Shown here in pieces: positions 1-9,952 of a DNA stretch of 64,000 nt (position 1 is its first letter; every line of letters starts with the position of its first letter). The stretch is from Muscardinus avellanarius. Taxonomy: Eukaryota > Chordata > Mammalia > Rodentia > Gliridae. The stretch covers positions 180,689,634 to 180,753,633 of the forward strand of contig OY726558.1 in NCBI GenBank assembly GCA_963383645.1, read 5' to 3'. A program made the translations under genes and the position numbers. Under the pieces are notes generated by a model, which was given only the letters and a program-made list of their open reading frames with translations, did no database searches and was not told the origin of the DNA.

Positions 1-1835
1 CCTCACTGGCCCAGCACCAGCCTAACCCCTCGGCAGGCTCCGATCCCGGCCTCGGAGGCCCCAACACTGGTAATGCCTCACAGCAGGCTCCGATGCCGGC
101 CTCACTGGCCCCAGCACCAACCTAACCCCTCAGTAGGCTCTTATCCTGGCCTCGGAGGCCCCAGTACTGGCCTGGCCTCAAGGCAGGCTCCGATGCCGGC
201 CTCACTGGCCCCAGCACCAGCCTAAGCCCTCGGCAGGCTCCGATCCCGGCCTCGGAGGCCCCAGCACTGGTCATGCCTCAAGGCAGGCTCCGATGCCGGC
301 CTCGCTGGCCCCAGCACCGGCCTAACCCGTCGGCAGGCTCTTATCCTGGCCTCGGAGGCCCCAGTACCGGCCTGGCCTCAAGGCAGGCTCTGATGCCGGC
401 CTCACTGGCCCCAGCACCAGCCTAACCCCTCGGCAGGCTCCAATCCCGGCCTCGGAGGCCCCAGCACTGGTAATGCCTCACGGCAGGCTCTGATGCCGGC
501 CTCGCTGGCCCCAGCACCGGCCTAACAGCTCGACAGGCTCTTATCCTGGCCTCGGAGGCCCCAGCACTGGTCATGCCTCAAGGCAGGCTCCGATGCCGGC
601 CTCACGGGCCCCAGCACCGGCCTAACCCCTCGGCAGGTTCTTGTCCTGGCCTCGGAGGCCCCAGTACCGGCCTTGCCTCAAGGCAGGCTCCGATGCCGGC
701 CTCGCTGGCCCTAGCACCGGCCTAACCCCTCGGCAGGCTCCGATCCCGGCCTCGGAGGCCCCAGCACTGGTCATGCCTCAAGGCAGGCTCCGATGCCGGC
801 CTCACTGGCCCAGCACCAGCCTAACCCCTCGGCAGGCTCCGATCCCGGCCTCGGAGGCCCCAACACTGGTAATGCCTCACAGCAGGCTCCGATGCCGGCC
901 TCACTGGCCCCAGCACCAACCTAACCCCTCAGTAGGCTCTTATCCTGGCCTCGGAGGCCCCAGTACCGGCCTGGCCTCAAGGCAGGCTCCGATGCCGGCC
1001 TCACTGGCCCCAGCACCAGCCTAAGCCCTCGGCAGGCTCCGATCCCGGCCTCGGAGGCCCCAGCACTGGTCATGCCTCAAGGCAGGCTCCGATGCCGGCC
1101 TCGCTGGCCCCAGCACCGGCCTAACCCGTCGGCAGGCTCTTATCCTGGCCTCGGAGGCCCCAGTACCGGCCTGGCCTCAAGGCAGGCTCTGATGCCGGCC
1201 TCACTGGCCCCAGCACCAGCCTAACCCCTCGGCAGGCTCCAATCCCGGCCTCGGAGGCCCCAGCACTGGTAATGCCTCACGGCAGGCTCTGATGCCGGCC
1301 TCGCTGGCCCCAGCACCGGCCTAACAGCTCGACAGGCTCTTATCCTGGCCTCGGAGGCCCCAGCACTGGTCATGCCTCAAGGCAGGCTCCGATGCCGGCC
1401 TCACGGGCCCCAGCACCGGCCTAACCCCTCGGCAGGCTCTTATCCTGGCCTCGGAGGCCCAAGTACCGGACTTGCCTCATGGCAGGCTCTGATGCCAGCC
1501 TCGCTGGCCCCAGCACCGGCCTAACCCCTCAGCAGGCTCCGGTCCCGTCCTCGGGGGCCCCAACACTGGCCTTGCCTCACGGCAGGCTCCGATGCCGGCC
1601 TCGCTGACCCCAGCACCGGCCTAACCCCTCAGCAAGTTCCAGACCCTACCTCGGAGGCCCTAGCACAGGCCTTGCATCATGGCAGGCTCCAATGCCGGCC
1701 TCGCTGGCCCCAGCATCGGTCTAACCCCTCTGCAGGTTCCAATCCCGGCCGAGGAGGCCTCAGTAGTGGTCTTGCCTCACAGCAAGCTCCGATGTCGGCC
1801 ACTGGCCCCGGCGCCCGCCTAACCCCTCAGCAGGT
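1..1835. repeat. GC-rich 50/100-bp satellite-like array with 799-bp higher-order unit
   Basis: The array is built of 100-bp dimers made of two related 50-bp halves. One half carries 'cctaacccctcggcagg' and ends in 'ggcctcggaggcc'. The other carries 'actggtcatgcctcaagg' and ends in 'ggcctcactggcc'. Eight dimers, one with a single-base deletion, make a 799-bp higher-order unit. Positions 1-637 recur at 800-1436 with one mismatch (168 versus 967), and the rare variants 'aacagctcgacagg' and 'cctaacccgtcgg' recur exactly 799 bases later. From about 1440 the copies diverge and they become degenerate by about 1835, as expected at the edge of an array. The left edge lies outside the window, so total length is unknown. 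Frames of up to 127 codons occur here, but 100 is not a multiple of 3, so each dimer changes frame; no protein is implied. It could be a satellite, a macrosatellite or a large minisatellite. Confidence 0.93.
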
Positions 1836-1863
1836 TCCGATCACTGTCTCTGTGGTTATTATT

Positions 1864-2271
1864 TCAAAGGTTCCAGTTGTAATGTATCAGATCTCTGCCT
1901 CCCCCGAATATTGGCCACTGGCATTGCCACTGCCTCCACCGTTTCAAATCCTTCCCAGGCTCTTTTTCCACTCTGAATGTTGTCCAGTGATCCTAAGCAT
2001 GCGTGATGGTAGCATTCGACATTTGGTGTAATTTCTCCAAAAAAATAAAGTTGGTAAGATCCGGTTTCTGCTTCTCCTGAATACAAGTCTCCACCACCAT
2101 CACGGAGAACTCTTTCAACACCGCCTTTCTCCTTGGTCTCTGCTAAACTCTCTCCTTATATGTGATGTCTGAGATTCTTAACAATATAGAGAAATAGCAG
2201 TCCTCTTTCACGGCGAATTTTTCCATAAGTTCCAGTGCATTTAGATAAGTTTTGTCTGCATCTCCAGTGTC
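1864..2271 (-). pseudogene. Decayed coding-like frame, parent gene not identified
   Basis: Read on the minus strand from 2271 to 1864 there is one continuous frame of 136 codons, broken only by in-frame stops at codon 43 (2143-2145) and codon 93 (1993-1995) and ended by a stop at 1864-1866. The composition is protein-like rather than low-complexity: acidic and aromatic at the start (for example GDADKTYLNALELMEKFAVK), then Lys-rich and Trp-containing near the end. The first segment has the look of an alpha-helical repeat, but I do not recognise the parent. There is no poly(A) tail at the 3' side (near 1860), so a classic full-length processed copy is not supported. It could be a truncated retrocopy, an exon remnant or a chance frame. 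It sits between two GC-rich tandem repeats. Confidence 0.4.
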
Positions 2272-2332
2272 CTGGCATCCATAACGGCTTTCTTACCTCC
2301 TCTCCGATATTTTTCTTTATCTTTTTCTGTTC

Positions 2333-2662
2333 TGGGCCCGGTTTCTCCAGGGGTCTGGCGTGCTACTCGCAGTTCGGCCTGGGGCCCAGAGTCCCACGAC
2401 CCGGGCCCCATCTGGCGTGCCCAGCCCGCGACCCCCGCCCAGAACCCAGCGTCTTACTGGGTCCGGTTTCTCCAGGGATCTGGTGTGCTACGCGCAGTTT
2501 GGCCGGGGCCCAGAGTCCCGCGACCCGGGCCCCATCTGTCGTGCCCCGCCCGCGACCCCCGCCCAGAACCCAGCGTCTTACTGGGCCTGGTTTCTCCAGG
2601 GGTCTGGCGTGCTACTCGCAGTTCGGCCTGGGGCCCAGAGTCCCGCGACCCGGGCCCCATCT
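2333..2662. repeat. GC-rich tandem repeat, about 125-bp unit, 2.6 copies
   Basis: Copies start with 'gtttctccagg' at 2341, 2466 and 2590 (spacing 125 and 124). Copies 1 and 3 are almost identical over the shared 72 bases, while copy 2 differs at several sites, so the order is A-B-A. The unit contains 'gacccgggccccatctg' and 'cccagaacccagcgtctta' and is rich in CpG. It shares no obvious sequence with the array at 1-1835. Overlapping Pro/Arg/Gly-rich frames here are consequences of the repeat. Confidence 0.85.
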
Positions 2663-2934
2663 GCAAATTCACTTTTAACATGTAGTAATTCTCCTGATTA
2701 GAGCCAAATTCTATATTTCAGAACATAATATTACATTAGTGGTTTCTGTCCTTTTCATATCTGATTTTCATTTGTGAGCTAAGTTTGTTCATCTGGTCAG
2801 CAATTCTATAGAATAATATATTCTTCTCTAATATATTGTTGCTATATATTATTTTCAAATGAAAAGCATACTGTTGGATGACTTTTAAAACAATGAAAAT
2901 ATACTATTTCTTTTACCTTTATATTACTCCCCAA

Positions 2935-3184
2935 TCCAATTATTTTGTGTGTGATATATTGAACTCAGGCATATTTAACCTCTGAGCTACATCTCCAGCA
3001 CTATTTTATTTTACTTTATTTTATTTTATTTTTTACAACCAGAGATTTACTAAATTGCTAAAGCAGAGGCTCATTAAGTTGCTGAAAGCCTCACTAAGTT
3101 TCTGAGATTGGTCAGAAAACTGTGATCTTCCTATCTCATTTTCCCAAGCAGAGATTACAAACATGCACCACCACACCTGCCTCT
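2935..3184 (-). mobile_element. B1-dID-type SINE, old, minus strand
   Basis: Reading the plus strand, the reversed ID-like tail comes first ('cctctgagctacatctccag'), then a T-rich linker, then the reversed B1-like head ending 'accaccacacctgcc'. It has many substitutions and few CpGs, so it is an old copy. The middle contains an extra degenerate block ('gctgaaagcctcactaagtt') seen in older subfamilies. Confidence 0.75.
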
Positions 3185-3499
3185 CTACTCCATACTTAAC
3201 ATTGATTGGTTTTTGTTTCCTGGAGCAATAGTATAGCTATAAAAATTATAAAATGATTTTTTTCTAGCTTCAGAATTTGTGCACACTTTTCAATCACCAT
3301 TTTCTAACTTTTAAAATTTAAAGTTTCTAACTTTCAAAATTAGAGTTATATCTCTTATTTATAAGTAGGATTGTTTTAACTGTTTCACTAGTTTATAATT
3401 TAATATTGTTTTTAACTAGTGTAAAGTTTAAATTCTTCAAGAATTTGCTAGTGGAGGATATTCTGCTTGGCTTCAATATCTTTTTTATATACCCCCCTC

Positions 3500-3700
3500 T
3501 TTTTTTTTTTTTTTTTTTTTGCTTGAGGGGAACATTTTTATTCTAATGCAGTCTTATCTTAGATCTTCCAAACCCTAGCTCTTAAATCAACTAGTTCTCC
3601 AAGGAACCTTAGACCCTTTCATTGATAATAAAATTACAAACACACTGTGGATGCTATATTTATTCATTGCTTTCATGGTAGCTTTGTTTCTAGGCTATCT
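3500..3700 (-). pseudogene. Possible retrocopy 3' end (poly(A) tail plus AATAAA), source unknown
   Basis: A 21-base T run at 3500-3520 is followed by 'tttatt' at 3537-3542. On the minus strand this reads as an AATAAA polyadenylation signal 16 bases before a poly(A) tail. The sequence next to it does not match the SINE or L1 3' ends found elsewhere in the window. This is the layout left by L1-mediated copying of a cellular mRNA. The right boundary and any target-site duplication are not visible to me, so the end given is arbitrary. Confidence 0.3.
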
Positions 3701-4604
3701 AGTTCCACTGTATATACAAAATATTTGTGCATATTTATACATCAAATTTTATTCTATGCCTTCAGAATTCTTTGCTTTCAAATAATTCTAACTAGTATCT
3801 TCCTCCTTCCACAGTGATAAAACAGGGTCCCAACAGCAAAACAACATTTATTTATTTCACATTATTTTTTTTAGTATTTTTACGTAGTAGTAGTAATTAC
3901 TAAAACAGTAAATTCAGTTTCAGAAAATATTTTATAGATATGAATAGACAGAATAAAGAACTTGAAAATCAGTGAACATAAATATTGAAAAATCAAAATT
4001 ATGTAATCCAAAGAGCAAGAAAAAAAATATTGGAGAAAAATAAACATTCAATGATTAATCCCAAGAATACAAAATTTGTTTTACATCTGAAAATCAATGA
4101 CTCTATTACACTATATAAACAGAAAAAGTGATGTATATCACCTGTTTATCACAATAAATAAAAAGCATTTGACAATGCCTGGTCCAATTCCATAACATTT
4201 TCTCAACCTAAGAAGAGCACTCATGAAGTACACATATTTAGCATCACACTTAATAGTAAATGACTGCATACTATCAACCTATGACCAGAAACAAAGCTGG
4301 AATGTTCATGCTCATCACTTTTATTAAACATCATAATGGAACTTATAGGCAGGGAAATTACATAATTACAATAAATGGCTTCATTCACGGGTTGAAAAAT
4401 AAGAATGAAAAAAATCTCTATTCACAGATTAGATAGAACAATCATGTACTTAGGAATGAATCCACTGATAGATGACTAATATTAATAAATTATTTTAAAA
4501 AGATTGATAACTGCATAATAAGCTTACAACCTAACTGTATCTCTATACACGTGCATGAACAACCCAAAAATTAAGTCTATTATAGTTTAACTAAGAACAT
4601 CATT
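3701..4604. other. AT-rich interval, nothing recognised
   Basis: No repeat family, RNA gene or convincing reading frame is visible. Short A-rich and T-rich runs only. Confidence 0.5.
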
Positions 4605-5775
4605 AAGGAGAATTAAAGATGGCAGAATAGAGTGCCACAGAGTGCTTCAGTTGCTCTGAGACTTGGAGCTCAACCAGTGGGAAGAATGCTTCTTGGCATA
4701 AGTAGAAAAACAGTCAGAACTCAACAGAAGAAAAACAGTTGAAACATAATGGAAGTGGAGGCAGCACAGAGAGGAGAGAAGTAAACTGAGCTCCATGCAT
4801 CCCACCTGATGAGTGGGGAGCAGAGCTTCTTGGTGAGCCCATGCTGGAGTTGGGGGCTGCCAGGACCAGCAGGTTTCAGAGACAAACTCCAGGAAAGAAG
4901 AAGCAAAATCTTATCAAGCCAGTGATTACAGGAAATGATCAACAAGAGCAACTACATTCTCTCTACACTTGAATATCAAGATGGTGACTCTCCAGACTGC
5001 CCAGCCAAACTGCTCAGTGAAAATGCTGCAGCTGAGCAAGGAAGAAATGAGAAAATATAAACCCTTCCTGCAGAGACCCAAGTGGCTACAACCTGCCTCA
5101 TCCAGACCATTGTGAATCTACAGAACATCTAGCCAAATCAAAGAGTGTGAACCAACTCAAACCCTTGAGGCTCCAATTAAAGTTGTGTGGGCAGAGAAAT
5201 GGCAATATATTTCCTGCAGGGACTATTCTGATACAACACACAACATCAAGATCACTGTTTAAAAAAAAAAAAAAGAAAGAAAGAAAATATAATTGCTGTG
5301 AATTTTCAAACCAAAAGCCAAATCACCCAATAAATAAATTCCTGTGGCAGCAGTTAAACTTGTCAGTTCAAAGAAACTACAGACCCTTCCTACAGGAACC
5401 AAAGTGGCTATGAGGGAGTTTGTCAAGATTCTGAGTTTATAGACAATCCCGTGAGCCTGCCTGCATGGGTGCAGTAACTTGCATGGCAACCAAAAAACAC
5501 ATAGATCCAAGACAGTCAAAATAGGTGCTTAAATAAAAGCTTGTATACAAATGGTCATTATTTCAATAGTCCAAAATTTAAAACAGCTCCAAAAGGAAGA
5601 AATAGATCAAATAATGTTATGCTCACATATGAAATTATTGCTACCAATCAATAATATGTAAACGGATGGCATACAGATGGAAACACACCAAGTATTATAT
5701 GTATATATTAACTTTGACTCTCACTATGTTGTATAACTACAGTGTACCAATAAAGCTATTAAAAATTTAAAAATG
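4605..5775 (+). mobile_element. Internally deleted L1-like element (5'-UTR-like start, L1-like 3' end)
   Basis: The left end reads 'attaaagatggcagaatag', typical of the start of a mammalian L1 5' UTR, with another such motif at 4976-4986 ('tcaagatggtg'). A degenerate internal repeat occurs: 'aacccttcctgcagag...caagtggctaca' near 5061 recurs as 'agacccttcctacagg...caaagtggctat' near 5380. The right end, 'tacagtgtaccaataaagc', resembles the 3' ends at 21345, 50675 and 61790. Neither ORF1 nor ORF2 is recognisable between. It may be a deletion derivative of L1, or two adjacent fragments. Confidence 0.45.
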
Positions 5776-5789
5776 CCTAAATGTTCATA

Positions 5790-6090
5790 CTTGAAGAACG
5801 GAGAAAACAGATATGAGCTACAACCTAGATAATAATTGAAAGCATTATGTTATGTTTAAGATGCCAGAAAAAAATCCAGATATTATATGATACATTTATA
5901 TTAAATATGTACAATAGGCAAATATAAAGAAAGAAACTAGGCTAGTTGTCACTAGAGGCTGAAGGTGGGAGTTGGGATAAAGGATTGGTTAAATAGCCTG
6001 TGTTTGTTTTGTGATGAATAACTCAAACTAGAAAATGATAAAAGTATTGGATGTATAAAATTCCACTAAAGTTTTTATTTTAATATGTTT
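5790..6090 (+). mobile_element. Old L1 3' segment, plus strand
   Basis: The stretch contains landmarks of old mammalian L1 3' regions in the right order: 'aaagcattatgttatgttta', 'cactagaggctgaagg' and 'ggttaaatagcctgtgttt'. No open frame remains. Confidence 0.5.
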
Positions 6091-6443
6091 AAAATATTGA
6101 CTTTAATTTTATGTGCATTTAGCATAAAGAAAATATGATAAATATAAAATGGTTATTAATATAGAATGATGTAAATCTTTAGTATTTTTTATGTGGTAAA
6201 GCATACTTTATTTTTTATAATTATTTATTTAAAGATACAGTAAAAAATCACAATAGGCATTCAAGATAAAAGTCTCTCATAATTTTTGAAAATTTTTCTT
6301 GTAATTTCAATTCTTACCTTTACATAGATATAGCTTTCACATATTGGCAATACCAGAAACAAATTTTTATTGTATTTTGCTTAATGAAAAAACAAGAATA
6401 CTTGTTTTCTTTTCTTTCTTTCTTTTACAATGACCTCCTATAA
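6091..6443. other. AT-rich interval, nothing recognised
   Basis: Low-complexity A/T-rich sequence without a diagnosable element. Confidence 0.5.
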
Positions 6444-8925
6444 TTTTTTTTATTGAAAATGGTATACATTTAAACTGTGCTTGGTGACCTCTCCCCCCAC
6501 CCCATTTTTACTTCCCCTCCTCCCAACAGTGTGTGAGTGTTCAGGTTAACCATGCTATATTCATATTTTTACACATATTCAAATGTAGCTCCTCCGTTAA
6601 TCAACCTCAGCCTCCTTCCTCTCCTTTCCTTCCATTCTACCTTTGCTGAGAGTTCCCCTTTATTATTTGGAGTCCCTCTGGTATCCCCAATGCTCTCTAG
6701 TTTGGACATATTAGAGAAAACATATGTCACTTCTCTTTCTGTGCTTGGCTGATCTCACTTCACATAATGTTCTTCAGATCTTTCCATTTTCTTGAAAATG
6801 CCATGATTTTTTTTCTTTATAACTGAATAGAATTCCATTGTGTGTATTTCCTATAATTTTGCAATCCATTCATTTGTTGATAGAAACCTGGGTTGGTTCC
6901 ATATTTTGGCTATTATAAATTGTGCTGCTATGAACATAGGTATGCATATGCTACTGTAGTTCTTTGATTTCAACCCTTTTGGAAAAATACCCAGAAGTGA
7001 TCATATATTTCTATAGGTTCTTGATGGATTTCTTTGATGAGAAGATACTTTTTAGTTTGATTCCATCCCACTAGTTAATTCTTGCTTTAATTTCCCAGTC
7101 TATTCCCGGTTTTTTTAAGAAATCTCCACACTGATATCCATAGTGGCTAAACTATTTTGCACTCCCACCAACAGTGGAAAATGGTTTCTCTTTCCCCACA
7201 TCCTCACAAGCATTTGTTGTTATTTGATTTCCTTATGCTTGCCACTCTGATTGGGGTTAGATGGAATCTCAACCTAGTTTTGATTTGCATCTTCCTGATG
7301 GCTAATGATGTGAAATATCTTTTCATTTATCTATTGGACATTTGTATCTCTTTTTATGTGAAGCATCTATTCTGTTCAGTTGCCCATTCCTTGATTGGGT
7401 TGTTTGTTTTGCTAGTGTAGAATCTTTTGAGGTTGAGGAAGAATTAAGTATAATAAGACAGTATCTGGTTGAGAACGGGAGAAGGTTAGATAGTAGGACT
7501 CTTGTACTCAGTAGAATATTTAAGTATGGAGATATGAAATACCTTGAGTATTAAAAAACGAAATACAGTAAAGGGAAAAAGAGAAATTTTTAAGGGAAGA
7601 GAGTAGATAGGCTAGAGTGAAGAAGTTTGTAAACGGAATGGAGGGAAGGAGCAAACAAACATGAATAAAGTAATAAAACCAGAAACAACAGCTAACTATT
7701 ATACATCAAAGACAAAGAAACAAAAAACAACCAAAAGTGAAAAAAAGAATTAAAAGAAAAAAATAGGACAAAAATAAAATTAAAAAAAGAACTAGCAACT
7801 ATGTGAGACAACAAAGTGAAACAGCCAAACAAGAAATCCAAAATAAAAATAAAAAAGAAAAAATAAACCCAAAAAGAAACAAAAGAAAGCCAAAACACAA
7901 ACAAACAAACAAACAAACAAACAAGCAAAAAACAGTCCTACTAATTTATAAATATGGGGAGTGCTGGTATAATATCTGACTGTCTGATTGCTGTGGTAGC
8001 TTCTGGAGTATATTTCAATATCTCTTATTTGCTCTGTACCCTATTGTCAGCTTCTGAACCCACTCTCTAAGTGTTTGGGCCCTTTTATCTCCTCTGATAA
8101 CTCTGCATATTTGTGTCAGGGCATCAGAAGTCACTGTTAGTGAGTTTTATGCAAGTCCTGGGTTCTGTTTAATTCCAGCCTGTAGTCTGCACCTCTGCAC
8201 CCAGTGATTCCCTGCCCAGCAGCAGAGAGCATCCAATATAGTATTGGAGCAACCCCTTGTAGCCCTGTGCAGGCATTGGACCTTAAGTACCTTTCCTGTG
8301 TCTCTGAAGGTTTTAATTGGACTAGCCAGTGTGGACCCATGGCGCACAATGGACACACACAGTTATCGCTGTCTCCAGTGGCACACACAGGCTGCACACC
8401 AGGTAACATGGCTCATCTGGGAGCTGGCTGCCCAGTCTTAGGCTCTGGAGAGCAGGCTGCTCCTCTGGAAACCGTGGCTTCTCTGTGTACACACAGTTAC
8501 CAAGTCCCGTTCCAGGTCCCTGGTACCACCTCTGATTAGCAAACAGTGCTGCTCAGGTGCTGGGGTACAGCTTGCTGCATAAGAAGTTGGAGGTCTATGG
8601 CCATTTTCAAAGTCTTTTTTTTTTTTTTTCCTGAGTTTCGTGGGGCTGCCATGCTGGGACTCATGGTTTGGACCAGTGGCCCATGATGGCGCTGGCGGCC
8701 ATTGGCATCTGCAGCAGGACCTTTACATGATCAGGCATTTTTGCAGTGGATCTCACAGTTCAGAGTTACTGGATTTCTCCTGCCATGGTTCCTGGATCTA
8801 TTTTGGTTTGTTAGCTATATTTATTTTGTTTATTTAGATGTTGCCTTCTTAGTAGTTGAACTTATTTGTTTCAGCTACTAAGATATGCTGCATCCCTCTG
8901 TCACCATTTTGAATCTTTCTAAAAT
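6444..8925 (-). mobile_element. L1 element, minus strand, with large internal deletion
   Basis: The 3' end is at the left: a T run, then the family landmark 'ttcaggttaaccatgctat' shared with the L1 at 9953-11203. The reversed ORF2 C-terminal coding region follows at about 6750-7420 (for example 'ggctattataaattgtgctg'), itself rearranged near 7015-7120, where an upstream piece is spliced in. From about 7430 to 8925 the sequence is non-coding: A-rich to about 7930, then GC-richer, ending in 'gtcaccattttgaatc', which reads 'attcaaaatggtgac' on the minus strand like an L1 5' end. ORF1 and most of ORF2 are missing. The frames near 8137-8540 lie in the putative 5' UTR and are not genes. Confidence 0.65.
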
Positions 8926-9534
8926 GTGTTTTTCTAAAGAAAAAATAAATTTAAACGGAAGGGTTTAATTCATTATTTCAAATGCATTCACTACACTCCC
9001 ATACCCAAACAGATAACATTGAAGGAACTTCAGTATTTCAGTTCACTCATTCATTGGTTCAAATCTGTTCATATTTTCAAAAATAAAAAAAAGATTCTAC
9101 TCATTTGTTTTTGGCTAAATTATTGCCAGGCTTATTTAACATGAAGAATACTATTTAAATGTGCATCCTTTTCATGTTTGCCAAGAAGGGTATAGCAGAG
9201 TGTTTCATCTTTTCCAAAGGAATTTATTGAAATAAATGCATAGGATGATTTTTCCACTTCCAGGATGCTAAGTAATCTTTGTATGCTTTTGATTTATATT
9301 CAAGGTGAATGTCAGTTGTTGGTAATGTTTTTTAGTATGTATGTCATTTACCCTTCAAATGTTAAATTAAAACAGAAGGATAGTATTTCTGGGTTGTGAA
9401 GCAGAACCGTTTAAACTATTCCCATTAGGATAGAGATCTGTAAAGATGGAATAGTGTCTGTGGTGTGAATAATATTAAATCATGACAACAACAAAAAAAA
9501 ATCTCAAGGCATGTAAAACTTTAACTTTAAAGAG
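8926..9534. other. AT-rich interval, nothing recognised
   Basis: Unique-looking sequence with no motif I can assign. Confidence 0.5.
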
Positions 9535-9935
9535 TGATGTAATCAAGATGGTAAACTAGGAAGCTTCTGGCACCTGTTCTCTCATAAAGACAGTGAGTTA
9601 GAAATAATATGTTGATCAGGACATATTTGTAGTAATTCTAGAACTTGTTTTAGGGGCTATAAAACCTAGAGAGGCTAGAGAAAGGCGTAGAAGTATGCAT
9701 GGCATGTGTGTGTCCTTCTGTGCCACTTTTACTAAATGTAATGTTGTTCAACAGGGGAAACCTTCCAAATCTGGAATTCTTCCTTGCAGAAGAAAGCAAA
9801 GAATAGACTTTACATTTGATATTCCAGTTAGTCTGGGGGATACATGAAGAACAGTTATCTGTCTCATGTAACTAAGAGCCTTTTCAGAAGATGTTGTTCA
9901 GAAGACACTGAAAACACATGACTAATAGGGCATGT
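9535..9935 (+). mobile_element. Possible L1 5'-UTR fragment
   Basis: The start 'aatcaagatggtaaactagg' resembles the conserved first bases of L1 5' UTRs. The rest is not diagnostic. It directly abuts the 9953-11203 insertion but is on the far side of its target-site duplication, so it is a separate, older element if real. Confidence 0.25.
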
Positions 9936-9952
9936 TAGAATTCCAGTTTCAC

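Noticed and set aside
1..60. Telomere or subtelomere repeat
   Set aside because: No TTAGGG-type repeats are present anywhere in the window; the GC-rich array alone does not prove a chromosome end.
641..1024. 127-codon repetitive Pro-rich frame
   Set aside because: It lies in the 100-bp tandem array, where the frame shifts in each dimer; no protein family and no start context.
1..1835. CRISPR-like regular spacing
   Set aside because: There are no unique spacers; both halves of the unit are related to each other, and the genome is a mammal's.
2285..2305. Splice-donor-like 'gaggtaagaa' on the minus strand upstream of the decayed frame
   Set aside because: It lies before, not after, the frame, and no exon could be paired with it, so I do not call a spliced gene.
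2235..2701. Overlapping Pro/Arg/Gly-rich frames on both strands
   Set aside because: They follow the 125-bp GC-rich repeat and low stop-codon density in GC-rich DNA, not coding constraint.
8137..8837. Several 65-111-codon overlapping frames
   Set aside because: They fall in the putative 5' UTR of the minus-strand L1, on both strands and with no domain.
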